From contig QHYK01000038.1 of assembly GCA_003224085.1 (NCBI GenBank), positions 124,001-188,000 of the forward strand: 64,000 bases of DNA. The letters are read 5' to 3'. The notes beneath the pieces were generated by a model, which searched no databases, was not told the origin of the DNA, and saw only the letters and a program-made list of their open reading frames with translations. This DNA comes from Acidobacteriota bacterium (GTDB lineage Bacteria; Acidobacteriota; Terriglobia; Acidiferrales; UBA7541). A program made the translations under genes and the position numbers. Below are positions 17,282-26,487 of this stretch, piece by piece. Numbering within the stretch: position 1 is the first letter of the stretch; every line of letters begins with the position of its first letter.

Positions 17282-19000
17282 TCAAGTGATGGCGACTTCT
17301 TCGTAGGTGCCGAAGACGTGGCGCATGGCGTCGCAAATTTCTCCCAGCGTCGCGTAGGACTTCACCGCATCATAAATGAACGGCATCAGATTCTCGTTGC
17401 CCCTGGCGGCCTTGCGCAATGCGGAGAGCCGGCGATCCACTTCCGCCTGAGAACGCTCGGCGCGAAGTTTGCGGAGCCGTTCGGCCTGGCGGTGCGCCAC
17501 CGTTTCGTCAATCTGCAAAATATCCAGCGGCTTTTCTTGGGAGACGAAGTCATTCACGCCAACAATGATTTTTTCCTTTTTGTCCACGGCCACCTGGTAA
17601 CGGTAAGAAGCTTCCGCGATTTCGCGCTGTGGATAGCCGCGCTCGATGGCCGCAACCATTCCGCCCATCGCGTCAATTTTCTCGATGTAGTCCCACGCGC
17701 CACGCTCGACTTCGTTGGTGAGCGTTTCCACGAAGTACGATCCGCCAAGGGGATCGACTGTGTTCGTCACGCCCGTTTCATGCGCGATGATTTGCTGCGT
17801 GCGCAAAGCGATCGTCGCCGCGAATTCCGTTGGCAAAGCCCAGGCCTCATCAAGGGAATTGGTGTGCAACGATTGCGTGCCACCCATGACCGCCGCCAAC
17901 GCCTGAATCGCGGTGCGCACGACATTGTTGTAGGGCTGCTGTGCGGTCAGCGAGCAGCCCGCGGTCTGCGTGTGGAAGCGCAGAACCCACGAACGCGGGT
18001 TCTTGGATTTGTAACGCGCGGCCATGGCCTTGTGCCAAATGCGGCGCGCCGCTCGATACTTAGCAATCTCTTCGAAGAAATCATTGTGCGCGTTGAAGAA
18101 AAACGAAAGTTGCGGCACGAATTGATCTACATCCAAGCCGCGGCGCATGCCCCATTCGACGTACTCGAGCCCATCGCGCAAGGTAAACGCCAATTCCTGA
18201 ATGGCCGTCGAGCCGGCCTCACGAATGTGATACCCGCTGATGGAAATCGTGTTGAACTTCGGGGTGTTCTTGACGCCAAATTCAAAAGTATCAATCACGA
18301 GCCGCATCGAAGGCTCGGGTGGATAGATGTATTCCTTCTGCGCGATGTACTCCTTCAGGATGTCGTTCTGCAGGGTGCCCGAGATTTTTTTCCAATCCGC
18401 ACCCTGCTTTTCCGCCACCGCCAGGTACATCGCCCAAATCGCCGCGGCCGGCGAGTTGATGGTCATGGAAGTCGTGACGTTGGCGAGCGGAATCTTGTCG
18501 AAAAGAACTTCCATGTCCGCTAGGGAACTGATGGCTACGCCGCATTTGCCGACCTCGCCTTCCGAAAGCGGGTGGTCGGAGTCATAGCCCATTAGGGTTG
18601 GCAAATCGAAGGCTGTCGAAAGACCGGTCTGACCTTGCGAGAGTAGATAACGGAACCGGGCGTTTGTGTCTTCCGCGGTGCCGAAGCCTGCAAACTGGCG
18701 CATGGTCCAGAGGCGCGTGCGGTACATCGTGGGATGGATTCCGCGGGTATAAGGTGAGGCGCCCGGCAGCCCTAGGTCTCGCTGAGCATCCCAATCCAAC
18801 AGGTCCGCTTCGGTATACAGGCGGCGGATGGGATGACCCGAAGTCGTTGTGAAGTCACAGGCTCTTTCGGGGCTTTTCTCCAAGGATGGCTGAAGCGTGC
18901 TCTTTTCCCATGCGAGTTCTTTGGCTGAAGGTTGGCGATGCGCAGCCGAAGTTTCTTCAGGACTCAGGGTCTGCGTCGTGCCTTTTGGCTTATCGCTCAT
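17282..19000 (-). CDS. Methylmalonyl-CoA mutase-type large (catalytic) subunit
   Basis: The 572-residue protein is the TIM-barrel subunit of a B12-dependent acyl-CoA mutase without its own cobalamin domain. [24 protein letters not shown] is the well-known family signature, followed by [17 protein letters not shown] and [18 protein letters not shown]. It should interconvert methylmalonyl-CoA and succinyl-CoA together with the small subunit encoded downstream; related isobutyryl-CoA mutases look similar, so the substrate is likely but not proven. The start at ATG 19000 (MSDKPKG) is favoured because the longer ORF adds a non-conserved leader. The first 50 residues are polar and poorly conserved. 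No MeaB/ArgK chaperone gene is nearby. Confidence 0.9.
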   Translation of the reverse strand: MSDKPKGTTQTLSPEETSAAHRQPSAKELAWEKSTLQPSLEKSPERACDFTTTSGHPIRRLYTEADLLDWDAQRDLGLPGASPYTRGIHPTMYRTRLWTMRQFAGFGTAEDTNARFRYLLSQGQTGLSTAFDLPTLMGYDSDHPLSEGEVGKCGVAISSLADMEVLFDKIPLANVTTSMTINSPAAAIWAMYLAVAEKQGADWKKISGTLQNDILKEYIAQKEYIYPPEPSMRLVIDTFEFGVKNTPKFNTISISGYHIREAGSTAIQELAFTLRDGLEYVEWGMRRGLDVDQFVPQLSFFFNAHNDFFEEIAKYRAARRIWHKAMAARYKSKNPRSWVLRFHTQTAGCSLTAQQPYNNVVRTAIQALAAVMGGTQSLHTNSLDEAWALPTEFAATIALRTQQIIAHETGVTNTVDPLGGSYFVETLTNEVERGAWDYIEKIDAMGGMVAAIERGYPQREIAEASYRYQVAVDKKEKIIVGVNDFVSQEKPLDILQIDETVAHRQAERLRKLRAERSQAEVDRRLSALRKAARGNENLMPFIYDAVKSYATLGEICDAMRHVFGTYEEVAIT

Positions 19001-19139
19001 TCGCTGGTCTCCCCGTGGGCATAAGAACAAACTTGGAAGGACATTTTCACTATTAATGCTATGCGAATGCGTGGGAGCGAGCAAGGCTTTGAAAAAGCGC
19101 GGTAAGGCGATACAGCAGATAGCGCGAAGTCTTTCTCTT

Positions 19140-20027
19140 TCAAGGGATATTGAGGACGGTACCTAGGCCAGCGTAGACATAGTGGTCTCCAAACACTTTG
19201 CGGAGTGTCGCAAACATAGGCTCTCCCGTGCAGTGGCCCGGCGCCACCCTATCAAGTTTAAACTCGTCGTGCAACACTCTGGCGATACGCTCGACCTCGG
19301 GATCCGGCGTTTGGATCTGGTGCAGCCCGCCGAACAGAATTGTGATGTGAGAATCGATCGCTGTGGCTTCCTGCAGGATGTGCTCCACGCCGGGATGCGA
19401 GCAGCCGGCAATCAGGATGATTCCCTCCGGACTTTTCAGGGCCAGGGACAACTCTCTTAACTCCAGCGTTCCCGGAGTCGTTGACACGTCGGGGAGGATG
19501 AAGATTCCTGGCGCTACTTCGGTCTTTTGGCTGACGGGGATGAAGTTAGCGCCAGGCCAGGGCGTGCCTCCCTCCAGGTTTTCCGGCGGATGGCCTCCGT
19601 AGTAGCGCATCTCTGAAGGGAGCGACGGATCTTTGCGGTAGAAATCGTTTTTTGGTCCGTGGGCGAACAAGCCCCAGAGTTCGTCGGGGACATAAATCTT
19701 GGCCCTAGGGTTCACCGCCAACAAATAGGGGATGCCGCTAGTGTGATCGGCGTGGCGGTGCGAGATGACGGCAAAATCGATGTTCCGCAAGTCGACTCCC
19801 AGCGCCTTCACGTTGTGCTCGAAGATCTTGGCGTTGTTGCCCGTGTCGAACAGGATGCGCGTGCCCCTATACTCCACCAGAGCTGCGAATCCCCAATCCA
19901 TGGTCAAGGCGGGATTTTTGCCGAAGGAGTCGTACAGAATCGTGACGCGGTTGGCGGGCTGCGCGTGGGCTGTTCTTGCGAGTAAAAGGGCGGCAAGCAA
20001 AAAACTGACTCGCGCGCGATGGCTCAT
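19140..20027 (-). CDS. Secreted metallo-beta-lactamase-fold hydrolase
   Basis: The protein (295 residues from ATG 20027) begins with a clear signal peptide ([16 protein letters not shown]) and carries the H-x-H-x-D-H metal motif in [13 protein letters not shown], plus downstream metal ligands in GCSHPGVEH and the final APGHCTGE. This resembles the COG1237 branch, often annotated as dihydropterin-ribofuranosylaminobenzene phosphate synthase-like; here a secreted hydrolase of unknown substrate is more likely. The ORF track extends 112 residues upstream, but that segment runs into the region of the frameshifted gene and is not conserved-looking. It lies in a long run of minus-strand genes, 139 bp upstream of the mutase large-subunit start. 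Confidence 0.82.
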   Translation of the reverse strand: MSHRARVSFLLAALLLARTAHAQPANRVTILYDSFGKNPALTMDWGFAALVEYRGTRILFDTGNNAKIFEHNVKALGVDLRNIDFAVISHRHADHTSGIPYLLAVNPRAKIYVPDELWGLFAHGPKNDFYRKDPSLPSEMRYYGGHPPENLEGGTPWPGANFIPVSQKTEVAPGIFILPDVSTTPGTLELRELSLALKSPEGIILIAGCSHPGVEHILQEATAIDSHITILFGGLHQIQTPDPEVERIARVLHDEFKLDRVAPGHCTGEPMFATLRKVFGDHYVYAGLGTVLNIP

Positions 20028-20125
20028 GACTCCGTCCCGTTGCTTAGAAGCAAGCAATCCAATGCCCGAGATTATAGGCCCGTTGATTCGGGGGACACAG
20101 ATTTTGGAAACGCGTAATAATCTCT

Positions 20126-20592
20126 TCACTTGGCGCTGAACTCCGCAAGCGGCGGGTTCCTTATGACCCACGGACTGCGGGTCTTGACCGTGCCTTCGGG
20201 AGCCTTCGTGTTGTCCGGCCACCACAAATGAAAAATGATTCCATCCGTGTGAGAGGCGGTCTCCGCGATGCTCTTGGCCTGCTCCGATGAGCGATCCCAT
20301 ACCTGGACGCGCCCGTGGCAATTTCCGCGGCGTGGTCATGGTAATACCTGTTCCAGTTTTCAAGGGAAATGTTGGATCGCGAAGTCGTCTTGGCCACGAA
20401 ATACTCGACTTGTTTCAGCAGGGCATTGGGCTCGGTGGATTCGTAGATAAGGAATTCGAGTACATCGCTAGAAACTGCCTGCAATAGGAATAGGGATGGT
20501 ACGGCCCCATCACTTTGGCATCGATTTTGTGCGGCGCAAGGACGTGGATGTCGTGGCCCACGCTCTTGATTTCTCTTGATTTTCCGCATCAT
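20126..20592 (-). pseudogene. Frameshifted small gene of unrecognised family
   Basis: Three reading frames together make one plausible protein: a first part reading GHDIHVLAPHKIDAKVMGPY, a middle in a second frame (SSDVLEFLIYESTEPNALLKQVEY through NWNRYYHDHAAEIATG), and a last part in a third frame (RVQVWDRSSEQAKSIAET to the TGA at 20126). Both joins are explained by loss of one base. The text looks coding in each frame, weakly recalling the DUF1264 pattern (histidine/tyrosine-rich start, IYxSxxPxAxLxxVEY), but I do not claim the family. It begins at, or reads in from, the stop of the TolC-like gene. Either it decayed recently or the sequence has two errors. Confidence 0.6.
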
Positions 20593-22664
20593 TTTTGGCC
20601 GGCCCCGGAGAAGAGCTTGTCCACGCCCACGACCTGGCCATGAAGCGTTCCGGGAATAAGGGTTTCGCGCTGGATTTCGCCAGAGATGGCTTCAGCGATG
20701 GAGACGCGGTTGACCTCGAGGGTGCGGCCGAGAGCGCGTTCATAATTGGCCTTGGCTTCCTCGAGGTTGGCCAGAGCGCGAATTTCCGCGCCCTGAGCGT
20801 TGATCAGGTCACGCTGAGTGAGAATGACGTTGTAAACGGTCGAGGCACCCAATTGGTACTTCTTCTGCTCCGCGTCAAAAGTCTGCTGCTGGAGTTCGCG
20901 CGCCTTACTGGCCGCCTCGACCTGGGCGCGATCCTGGGTGAGGGCGATGTAAGTATTGCGGACGTCCAAAAGCGCAGCATTCTTCAGCTGCTGCATTTGT
21001 GTTTCGAGCTGCCGCTGCACCAGTAGGGCGCGCGCGTTGTCGGCCTGGGCCGAGCGGTTGCGAATGGGCAGATTGAACGTCAATTGCAAATTGTAATCCG
21101 GAAACTGACTGTGAAACACCTGGCTCTGCACTGTGGTGAAACCTTGCTGAGAGATGCCGTTGATCGGAGTGCTGAATGTCGGTTCGAAAATGGGCACGCC
21201 GTTGACGGTGACGGGATTTCCGTTGGCATCCACGATGGGGATGCCGCTACTGACAACTCTCGGGGTCCCTTTATTGGGAGAATTACCCGCAAGTCCAACC
21301 GAGCTGTATTGCCCGGTTAAGGTAAGGGAGGGCAGCAGAGCGTTGTGCGTTGCGCGGACGTCAGTGGCCGCGTTCCTCAAATTGAGGACTTCCTCTTGAA
21401 TGTCGGGCCGCTTGGCAAACGCTTCCTTGATGGATTCCTCAAAGGAGGCAGTTTCGATCATTGCGGGCTGAGACGGCTTGTCCAAGGTGATGATTTCGAC
21501 GTTGACGAGATTCGGAGCCAGGGGATCTTTGCTAATCGCATTTTTCAGGATTTGTTCGTCCTGCAGGCGAATGGTCTGCGCGACGATTAGGTTTTGGTGG
21601 TCGGTGGCGAGTTCGGATTCTGCGCGGGTAACATCCAGCGGAGCCATGGTGCCGATTTCGAGCTGCTTTTTGTTGTCCTCGTATAGTTTTTGGGCCACGG
21701 TTACGGCTTGCTGCTGCACCTTGACGTTTTCTCTCGCGAATGCCAATTCCCAATAGGCGGTGATGGTGTTCGTCACGGTAGTGATGGCCTGCTGAGCGAA
21801 AGCCAAGTCCGAAATTTTGCGATTGTTCTTGGCGATCTGGATATTTCGGGTGTTGACGAAGGTGCCGAATCCGTTCAAGAGGGGTTGCGTAAAACCAGCC
21901 GTTAGAGTGGACTGCACTGCGGGGTTGAAAAAGTTGGCGCTGGAAGTCGAACTGCTGCGCTGATTGTCCCACAGGGCAAAGAAAGTTGTTCCCGTGTGAA
22001 AGGACTGCGTGTACTGATTGTTGTATTGGTCAGTGTGGGATTTAAGGGCGGTCAGGCTGCTGGTGCCGGTTCCGGAAATGAACGGGTTATTGATAGGACT
22101 GGAACGATCGTCCATGAATACGGTGCTCGTGAAGATGGGGTCATACGAAAAACCAAACGTCGAGAAGGGGTTTATGTTGGCAGTGGAAGAGGCAAAAGCC
22201 GCCCCGGGGGTGCCAAAGCCAAAGCCTCCGGCATGCGTTTTGAGGATGCTGAGGTCCGCAATCCACGGATAATAGCGCTGTACGGCAATGTCTACGCTGT
22301 TTTCGAGGGCCAGTTCGATGGCGTCCTGCAGGGTGATCTCAAGCTTGTTGTCGTGGATGAGCTGATCTATGCGTGGCGAGTTAACGAGCACGGTCGGCTC
22401 GATCTTTATGGAATGGTAAGGCGCAAATAGGTTCGGGAAGGCCCGGGGCCCGTGGCTAAAATTGTGTTTAGCCAATCCCAGGGACACGGGCACGACGGAG
22501 GACTCGGGTTTGGTTTGCGCGGGCGGCGGATTTTGCGGAGTATCCTGCGCATAGGCGGGAGAAAAGGGCCCTCCTGCAAGGGTGATAGCGAGGGTCATTG
22601 CCAACAGCGGTCGAGCCAACAGCCTTGATCCCGATACGGCCGGGGTCCTACGTAGCGACGTCAT
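20589..22664 (-). CDS. TolC-family outer-membrane efflux protein
   Basis: The 691-residue protein has a signal peptide (LLAMTLAITLAGGPFSPAYAQ) and the two repeated outer-membrane-factor halves of TolC proteins: DAIELALENSVDIAVQ begins the first, and the long coiled-coil helices are visible in FAQQAITTVTNTITAYWELAFARENVKVQQQAV and later in LLDVRNTYIALTQDRAQVEAASKA. It is longer than TolC, with a Pro-rich N-terminal extension and an expanded Gly/Ser/Thr-rich region (residues about 150-260). It would form the outer-membrane exit duct for a tripartite pump, but no membrane-fusion or inner-membrane pump gene is adjacent, so it is an orphan here. Its stop overlaps the start of the frameshifted gene. 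Confidence 0.88.
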   Translation of the reverse strand: MTSLRRTPAVSGSRLLARPLLAMTLAITLAGGPFSPAYAQDTPQNPPPAQTKPESSVVPVSLGLAKHNFSHGPRAFPNLFAPYHSIKIEPTVLVNSPRIDQLIHDNKLEITLQDAIELALENSVDIAVQRYYPWIADLSILKTHAGGFGFGTPGAAFASSTANINPFSTFGFSYDPIFTSTVFMDDRSSPINNPFISGTGTSSLTALKSHTDQYNNQYTQSFHTGTTFFALWDNQRSSSTSSANFFNPAVQSTLTAGFTQPLLNGFGTFVNTRNIQIAKNNRKISDLAFAQQAITTVTNTITAYWELAFARENVKVQQQAVTVAQKLYEDNKKQLEIGTMAPLDVTRAESELATDHQNLIVAQTIRLQDEQILKNAISKDPLAPNLVNVEIITLDKPSQPAMIETASFEESIKEAFAKRPDIQEEVLNLRNAATDVRATHNALLPSLTLTGQYSSVGLAGNSPNKGTPRVVSSGIPIVDANGNPVTVNGVPIFEPTFSTPINGISQQGFTTVQSQVFHSQFPDYNLQLTFNLPIRNRSAQADNARALLVQRQLETQMQQLKNAALLDVRNTYIALTQDRAQVEAASKARELQQQTFDAEQKKYQLGASTVYNVILTQRDLINAQGAEIRALANLEEAKANYERALGRTLEVNRVSIAEAISGEIQRETLIPGTLHGQVVGVDKLFSGAGQK

Positions 22665-23002
22665 AGCGCTCCTTTACCCTCAAGATTTATTTTCCCCAAG
22701 ACACAAAGACGAGTATTCAGATGGTCTCAACTCTGTAAAACGTTCACAGAATGGAATTTGTTTCACTGACGTTCGGCAATTTTAGGCGCCGAAGGACCGA
22801 AGAAGGTCAACCACTTCGTATCGGAGCCCGAAAAAATGTTGTCAGGAACTATTGAATGCGTTGCCTCATGGCTGACATTGCGCGTACCGGGCGGGAAGCA
22901 GTCTAACAGGGGCGTGTTTCCTTGACAATTGAATGGCAGCACGGCTAGTCTCACCGCTGGGCTGCTGGCCATTCGACGATGAGGAGCCGCTGAAAGTAGC
23001 TG
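22665..23002. other. Divergent intergenic region between tolC-like gene and pyrE
   Basis: This 338-bp gap must hold the promoters for both directions. Towards pyrE a TTGACA (22922-22927) is visible, with only a weak -10 candidate (TAGTCT, 22946-22951). I see no coding signal or repeat. Confidence 0.35.
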
Positions 23003-23626
23003 ATGCCCATGCTGAAGCGCGAAGAAATCCTGAAGATGTTCGAGGCGGCGGGCGCCATCCGCCACGGCCACTTTGAGCTTTCTAGCGGGCGGCACAGCGG
23101 AACGTACGTGCAATGCGCGCTGGTTTTGCAATATCCGCGGGTCGCAGAAAAGCTCGGGCAGGCGCTGGCGGCGCTGTTTTCCGATGTACGCGTGGATGCA
23201 GTGGTTTCGCCGGCGATTGGCGGTTTAATTATTGGGCAGGAAGTGGCGCGAGCCTTGCCCGATCCGAAAGGCGGGGCGGGCGGAGGCGTACCGGCCCTGT
23301 TTGTTGAGCGCGACGCGAGCGGAATGATGACGCTGCGCCGCGGATTCGAGATTCGCCCAGACCAGCATGTGCTCGTAGTCGAGGACGTGTGGACCACCGG
23401 CGGGTCGACGATGGAGACCATTCACGTGGTGGAAGAGGCCGGCGGGCGCGTGATGGCCGCGGGCGCGCTGATGGACAGAAGCGGGGGAGCGATCGACTTT
23501 GAGGTAGACGCGCAGTCCCTGATACAAATGCCAATCAGCAATTACGAGCCGGAAGATTGCCCGCTGTGTCGGCAGGGAAGTGTTGCCATCAAGCCGGGAA
23601 GCCGTTTTGCGCGGACGGCACCGTAA
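23003..23626 (+). CDS. pyrE: Orotate phosphoribosyltransferase
   Basis: The enzyme joins orotate to PRPP in de novo pyrimidine synthesis. VLVVEDVWTTGGST is the 13-residue PRPP-binding motif of type I phosphoribosyltransferases, GHFELSSGRHSGTYVQCALVLQ the orotate-side N-terminal hood, and PAIGGLIIGQEVAR the pyrophosphate loop. At 207 residues the length is normal. A four-residue C-rich patch near the C-terminus (CPLCRQG) is common in this bacterial branch. Two Met codons, 23003 and 23009, are possible starts; the second matches the family slightly better (MLKREEILKMF). truA follows after 130 bp. Confidence 0.92.
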   Translation: MPMLKREEILKMFEAAGAIRHGHFELSSGRHSGTYVQCALVLQYPRVAEKLGQALAALFSDVRVDAVVSPAIGGLIIGQEVARALPDPKGGAGGGVPALFVERDASGMMTLRRGFEIRPDQHVLVVEDVWTTGGSTMETIHVVEEAGGRVMAAGALMDRSGGAIDFEVDAQSLIQMPISNYEPEDCPLCRQGSVAIKPGSRFARTAP

Positions 23627-23629
23627 CCA

Positions 23630-23677
23630 AAGAGTTCCAAAAGCCGAAGAGTTTCAAGAGTCTAAGAGTCCAAGAGT
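23630..23677. repeat. Short direct repeats (AAGAGT) between pyrE and truA
   Basis: AAGAGT occurs five times (at 23630, 23647, 23656, 23664 and 23672), the last four every 8-9 bases. The array is intergenic and looks like a slippage-prone microsatellite; I see no regulatory match. Confidence 0.5.
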
Positions 23678-23756
23678 CAAAAGCAAAGCGGAACAACTGA
23701 AGTTATTCGGGGCGTCCTTGAACTCTCTGACGCTGCCCTCTTAAACTCTCTCCTGC

Positions 23757-24551
23757 ATGCGTCATTTCAAGCTCACCATGGCCTACGATGGCACGGACTA
23801 TCATGGCTGGCAGATGCAGGCCAACAAGCCGACGATCCAAGGCGAAATCGTCAATGTGCTGCAGCGCCTGACGCAGGAGAAGATTTTTCTGCATGGCGCG
23901 GGACGAACCGACGCGGGTGTACATGCGCTCGGCCAGGTGGCCAGTTTCAAGACGCACTCGGGGCTCTCGGCGCAGGAATTTCAGCGCGCGTTGAACGCGC
24001 TGCTTCCACCGGCGATTCGCATCGTTGAAGCGGAAGAAGTCGGGCCGGATTTCCATGCGCGGTGGTCGGCGCGTCGCAAAACCTATCGCTATCGCTTGTA
24101 CCGGGGGAAAGTGGTGCCCCCGGCGCTTTGGCGGTATGTGCTGCATTATCCTTTCCCGCTCGATGAGGAGGCCATGCGCGACGCCGCAGCGCGATTTGTA
24201 GGAACGCATGACTATACGGCTTTTGCGGCCTCGGCAGATTCGGAAGACGATGAGCGCGAGCGCTCGACCGAGCGTGAGATTTATACGGCGGAGTTAGCGC
24301 CTTCCCCTGATGGCGAGGAGTTGGTGTTCACGGTGAGTGGCCGTTCGTTTCTGCGTTACATGGTCCGCAAAATGGTGGGCACGTTGCTGGATGTGGGGCG
24401 CGGCAGACTTAGACCGGAAGACATTGACCGTCTCTATGAAAGCAAGGACCGCTCCAAGGCGGGGCCGACCGTGCCGCCCCAAGGGCTGGTCATGGTGGAA
24501 GTGCAACACGAAGAGGCCTGGCGAGTCGGGAAGCCCTTAAAGGCCTTCTAA
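23757..24551 (+). CDS. truA: tRNA pseudouridine(38-40) synthase TruA
   Basis: The protein converts uridines 38-40 in the tRNA anticodon stem to pseudouridine. The N-terminus (FKLTMAYDGTDYHGWQMQ) and the catalytic aspartate motif GRTDAGVHALGQ are typical, as are ARWSARRKTYRYRLY and the C-terminal FLRYMVRKMVGTLLDVG. The length (264 residues) is normal. The ATG at 23757 follows CTCTCCTGC with no clear ribosome-binding site, but homology starts there. It is followed 58 bp later by an aldehyde dehydrogenase on the same strand. Confidence 0.93.
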   Translation: MRHFKLTMAYDGTDYHGWQMQANKPTIQGEIVNVLQRLTQEKIFLHGAGRTDAGVHALGQVASFKTHSGLSAQEFQRALNALLPPAIRIVEAEEVGPDFHARWSARRKTYRYRLYRGKVVPPALWRYVLHYPFPLDEEAMRDAAARFVGTHDYTAFAASADSEDDERERSTEREIYTAELAPSPDGEELVFTVSGRSFLRYMVRKMVGTLLDVGRGRLRPEDIDRLYESKDRSKAGPTVPPQGLVMVEVQHEEAWRVGKPLKAF

Positions 24552-24609
24552 CACTGGAGCGCTACGGTGGGGCGCTCTCGCTGAGGCAAAATCGGTTAGA
24601 ATCCGGGTT

Positions 24610-26181
24610 ATGGCTGCTACAGCCATCCCCATCGACACGCTGCCTTCCATCAACCCAGCCACTGGGCAGGTACTGGCGCATTTCGAGAAGACCCCGCCGG
24701 AAAGGGTTGCGCGGGCCGTGTTGCTGGCGCGAGCAGCGCAAAAGCAATGGGCAAAAGTTCCGATTCGGGAGCGTTGCAGGCGACTGCGCGCGCTGCGGGA
24801 GCGGATGATGGGGTCGCGCGATGAGCTGGCGGACACGGTCGTCAACGAAACTGGTAAGCCGCGCGTTGAAGCCCTCTTCGCGGACCTTTTTGTGGCGCTC
24901 GATGCGGCAAAGTATTGGTCCAGGAATGCCGCCGCTGCTCTGCGCACGGAACGTGTCCCGCATCACAGCCTTGCGGCGAAAACTAAATCGGGGAGCCTCG
25001 TTTATGAGCCTCTCGGAGTAATTGGCATCATCTCTTCCTGGAACTATCCGTTGGCGATACCAGTGAGCCAGATCATTCCGGCAGTGGTGGCTGGAAATGC
25101 GGTGGTCTGCAAGAGCAGCGACTTTACGCCAAAGTGCGGAATGCTTATCGAAAGGCTTTTTCGCGAAGCAGGATTCCCTCAAGACCTTGTGGCCGTGGTT
25201 CAGGGCGGGGCAGAGGTGGGACAGGCGGTAGTTGAAGCGGCGCCGGACAAAGTTGTTTTTACCGGCAGCGTGGCGACGGGACGGCGTGTCGCCGAGGCTT
25301 GCGCGAGGAAACTCATACCGACCGTTCTCGAGCTCGGCGGAAAAGACGCGATGATTGTTCTTGCAGACGCAGACCTGCAGACGACATCTAGCGCGGCCGT
25401 CTGGGGAAGTTATACGAATTGCGGACAAGTTTGCTTGTCGGTCGAGCGGTTGTTGGTCGAAGAATCGGTCTCGCAGAGATTTGCAGAGCTATGCGCGGAG
25501 AAAACGAAAAAGTTGCGCTTGGGACCTGGAAACGATTCGGCCACGGATGTGGGCCCGCTGATTCGGCCGCAGCATGTGCAGCGCCTGATGGATTTGGTAG
25601 AAGATGCCAGGGAGCGGGGAGCAAGAGTATTATGCGGCGGGCACCCGCGCCCTGATCTGGGACCGAGTTTCTTCGAACCAACGGTCATCGTAAACGTTGA
25701 TTCCAACGCGAGGCTGTCTCAGGAAGAGACCTTCGGGCCCATTCTTGCGATGCAAACGGTTAAGAATGCGGATGAAGCCGTAAGGTTGGCCAACGATTCG
25801 CCGTTCGCGCTGGCCGCCAGCGTGTGGACGGCCGATAAAAAGAAGGGAGAAGCGATTGCGCGGCAGCTTCGCGTAGGCGCAGTGATGGTGAACGACGCCA
25901 TTAGTTATTTTGGCATCGCCGAAGCACCCCACGGCGGATGCGGTGCAAGCGGCTGGGGGCGCACGCATGCCCGCGCGGGCCTGCTAGAAATGGTGCATAG
26001 GAAATATATCGACTTGGATCGCCTGCCGCGGAAGGAAAAGCCTTGGTGGTATCGTTATGGCGGCGAATTGGAGCGGGCCGCTGACGCCTTCCTGCGGTTC
26101 GAATTCTCCGGCGGCATCGGGGCGAAGTTGCGGAATGCCCGCGGCGCATTGAAAACTCTTTTCCGTGATCACGGGTTGTAG
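24610..26181 (+). CDS. NAD(P)-dependent aldehyde dehydrogenase family protein
   Basis: The 523-residue protein carries all core aldehyde dehydrogenase features: IGIISSWNYPLAIP with the catalytic-site Asn, FTGSVATGRRVAEA for the dinucleotide, the general-base Glu in LELGGKDAMIV, and the nucleophilic Cys in TNCGQVCLSVER. EETFGPILAMQ follows. The C-terminal 60 residues (KEKPWWYRYGGELERAADAF) form an extension seen in a group of acyl- or succinate-semialdehyde dehydrogenase relatives. The substrate is unknown. The gene is followed 10 bp later by a small Cys-rich protein and then a LeuA-family enzyme, suggesting one operon. Confidence 0.88.
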   Translation: MAATAIPIDTLPSINPATGQVLAHFEKTPPERVARAVLLARAAQKQWAKVPIRERCRRLRALRERMMGSRDELADTVVNETGKPRVEALFADLFVALDAAKYWSRNAAAALRTERVPHHSLAAKTKSGSLVYEPLGVIGIISSWNYPLAIPVSQIIPAVVAGNAVVCKSSDFTPKCGMLIERLFREAGFPQDLVAVVQGGAEVGQAVVEAAPDKVVFTGSVATGRRVAEACARKLIPTVLELGGKDAMIVLADADLQTTSSAAVWGSYTNCGQVCLSVERLLVEESVSQRFAELCAEKTKKLRLGPGNDSATDVGPLIRPQHVQRLMDLVEDARERGARVLCGGHPRPDLGPSFFEPTVIVNVDSNARLSQEETFGPILAMQTVKNADEAVRLANDSPFALAASVWTADKKKGEAIARQLRVGAVMVNDAISYFGIAEAPHGGCGASGWGRTHARAGLLEMVHRKYIDLDRLPRKEKPWWYRYGGELERAADAFLRFEFSGGIGAKLRNARGALKTLFRDHGL

Positions 26182-26191
26182 AAAGGACTCC

Positions 26192-26434
26192 ATGACAGAA
26201 GAAACCGCAGCTAATCCCAGGATCAAGACGCGAAAGCCAAAGCAGCGGGCTTGCGACGAAAAGGATGAGAAAGGCAAACTCTGCGCCGGTCATTTGAAGC
26301 GCTGGTATGACTATCCGAAGGAAGTGGCCACGGTTATAGGGCCAAAGGCGGAAATCTATCGCTGCGAGTTTTGCAAGACGCTGTATCGCCCCGACCCAGC
26401 GCAGCAGCCGCAGAGCTACACGCTTAGAAATTAG
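26192..26434 (+). CDS. Small Cys-rich (zinc-ribbon-like) protein of unknown function
   Basis: I start this 80-residue protein at ATG 26192, which has GAAAGGA upstream, rather than at 26165 inside the dehydrogenase stop region. After a basic N-terminus (RIKTRKPKQR) it has cysteines at RACDEK and GKLCAGHLKRWYDY and a final C-x2-C in YRCEFCKTLYRP, a spacing consistent with one zinc site that may also use the His. I do not recognise a named family. Its tight placement after the aldehyde dehydrogenase suggests co-expression; a metal-binding adaptor is possible but unproven. Confidence 0.65.
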   Translation: MTEETAANPRIKTRKPKQRACDEKDEKGKLCAGHLKRWYDYPKEVATVIGPKAEIYRCEFCKTLYRPDPAQQPQSYTLRN

Positions 26435-26464
26435 AGATCAGAGAACGGAGATCGGAGACCAGAG
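26432..26464. repeat. GATCAGAGA-type dispersed intergenic repeat, copy 1
   Basis: AGAGATCAGAGAACGGAGAT is an imperfect array of the word GAGATC-AGA. A similar array lies at 59089-59129 in front of the exported Gfo/Idh gene. Both are between genes. Confidence 0.4.
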
Positions 26465-26487
26465 GCGGCCGTACCTAGCGAAACGCT

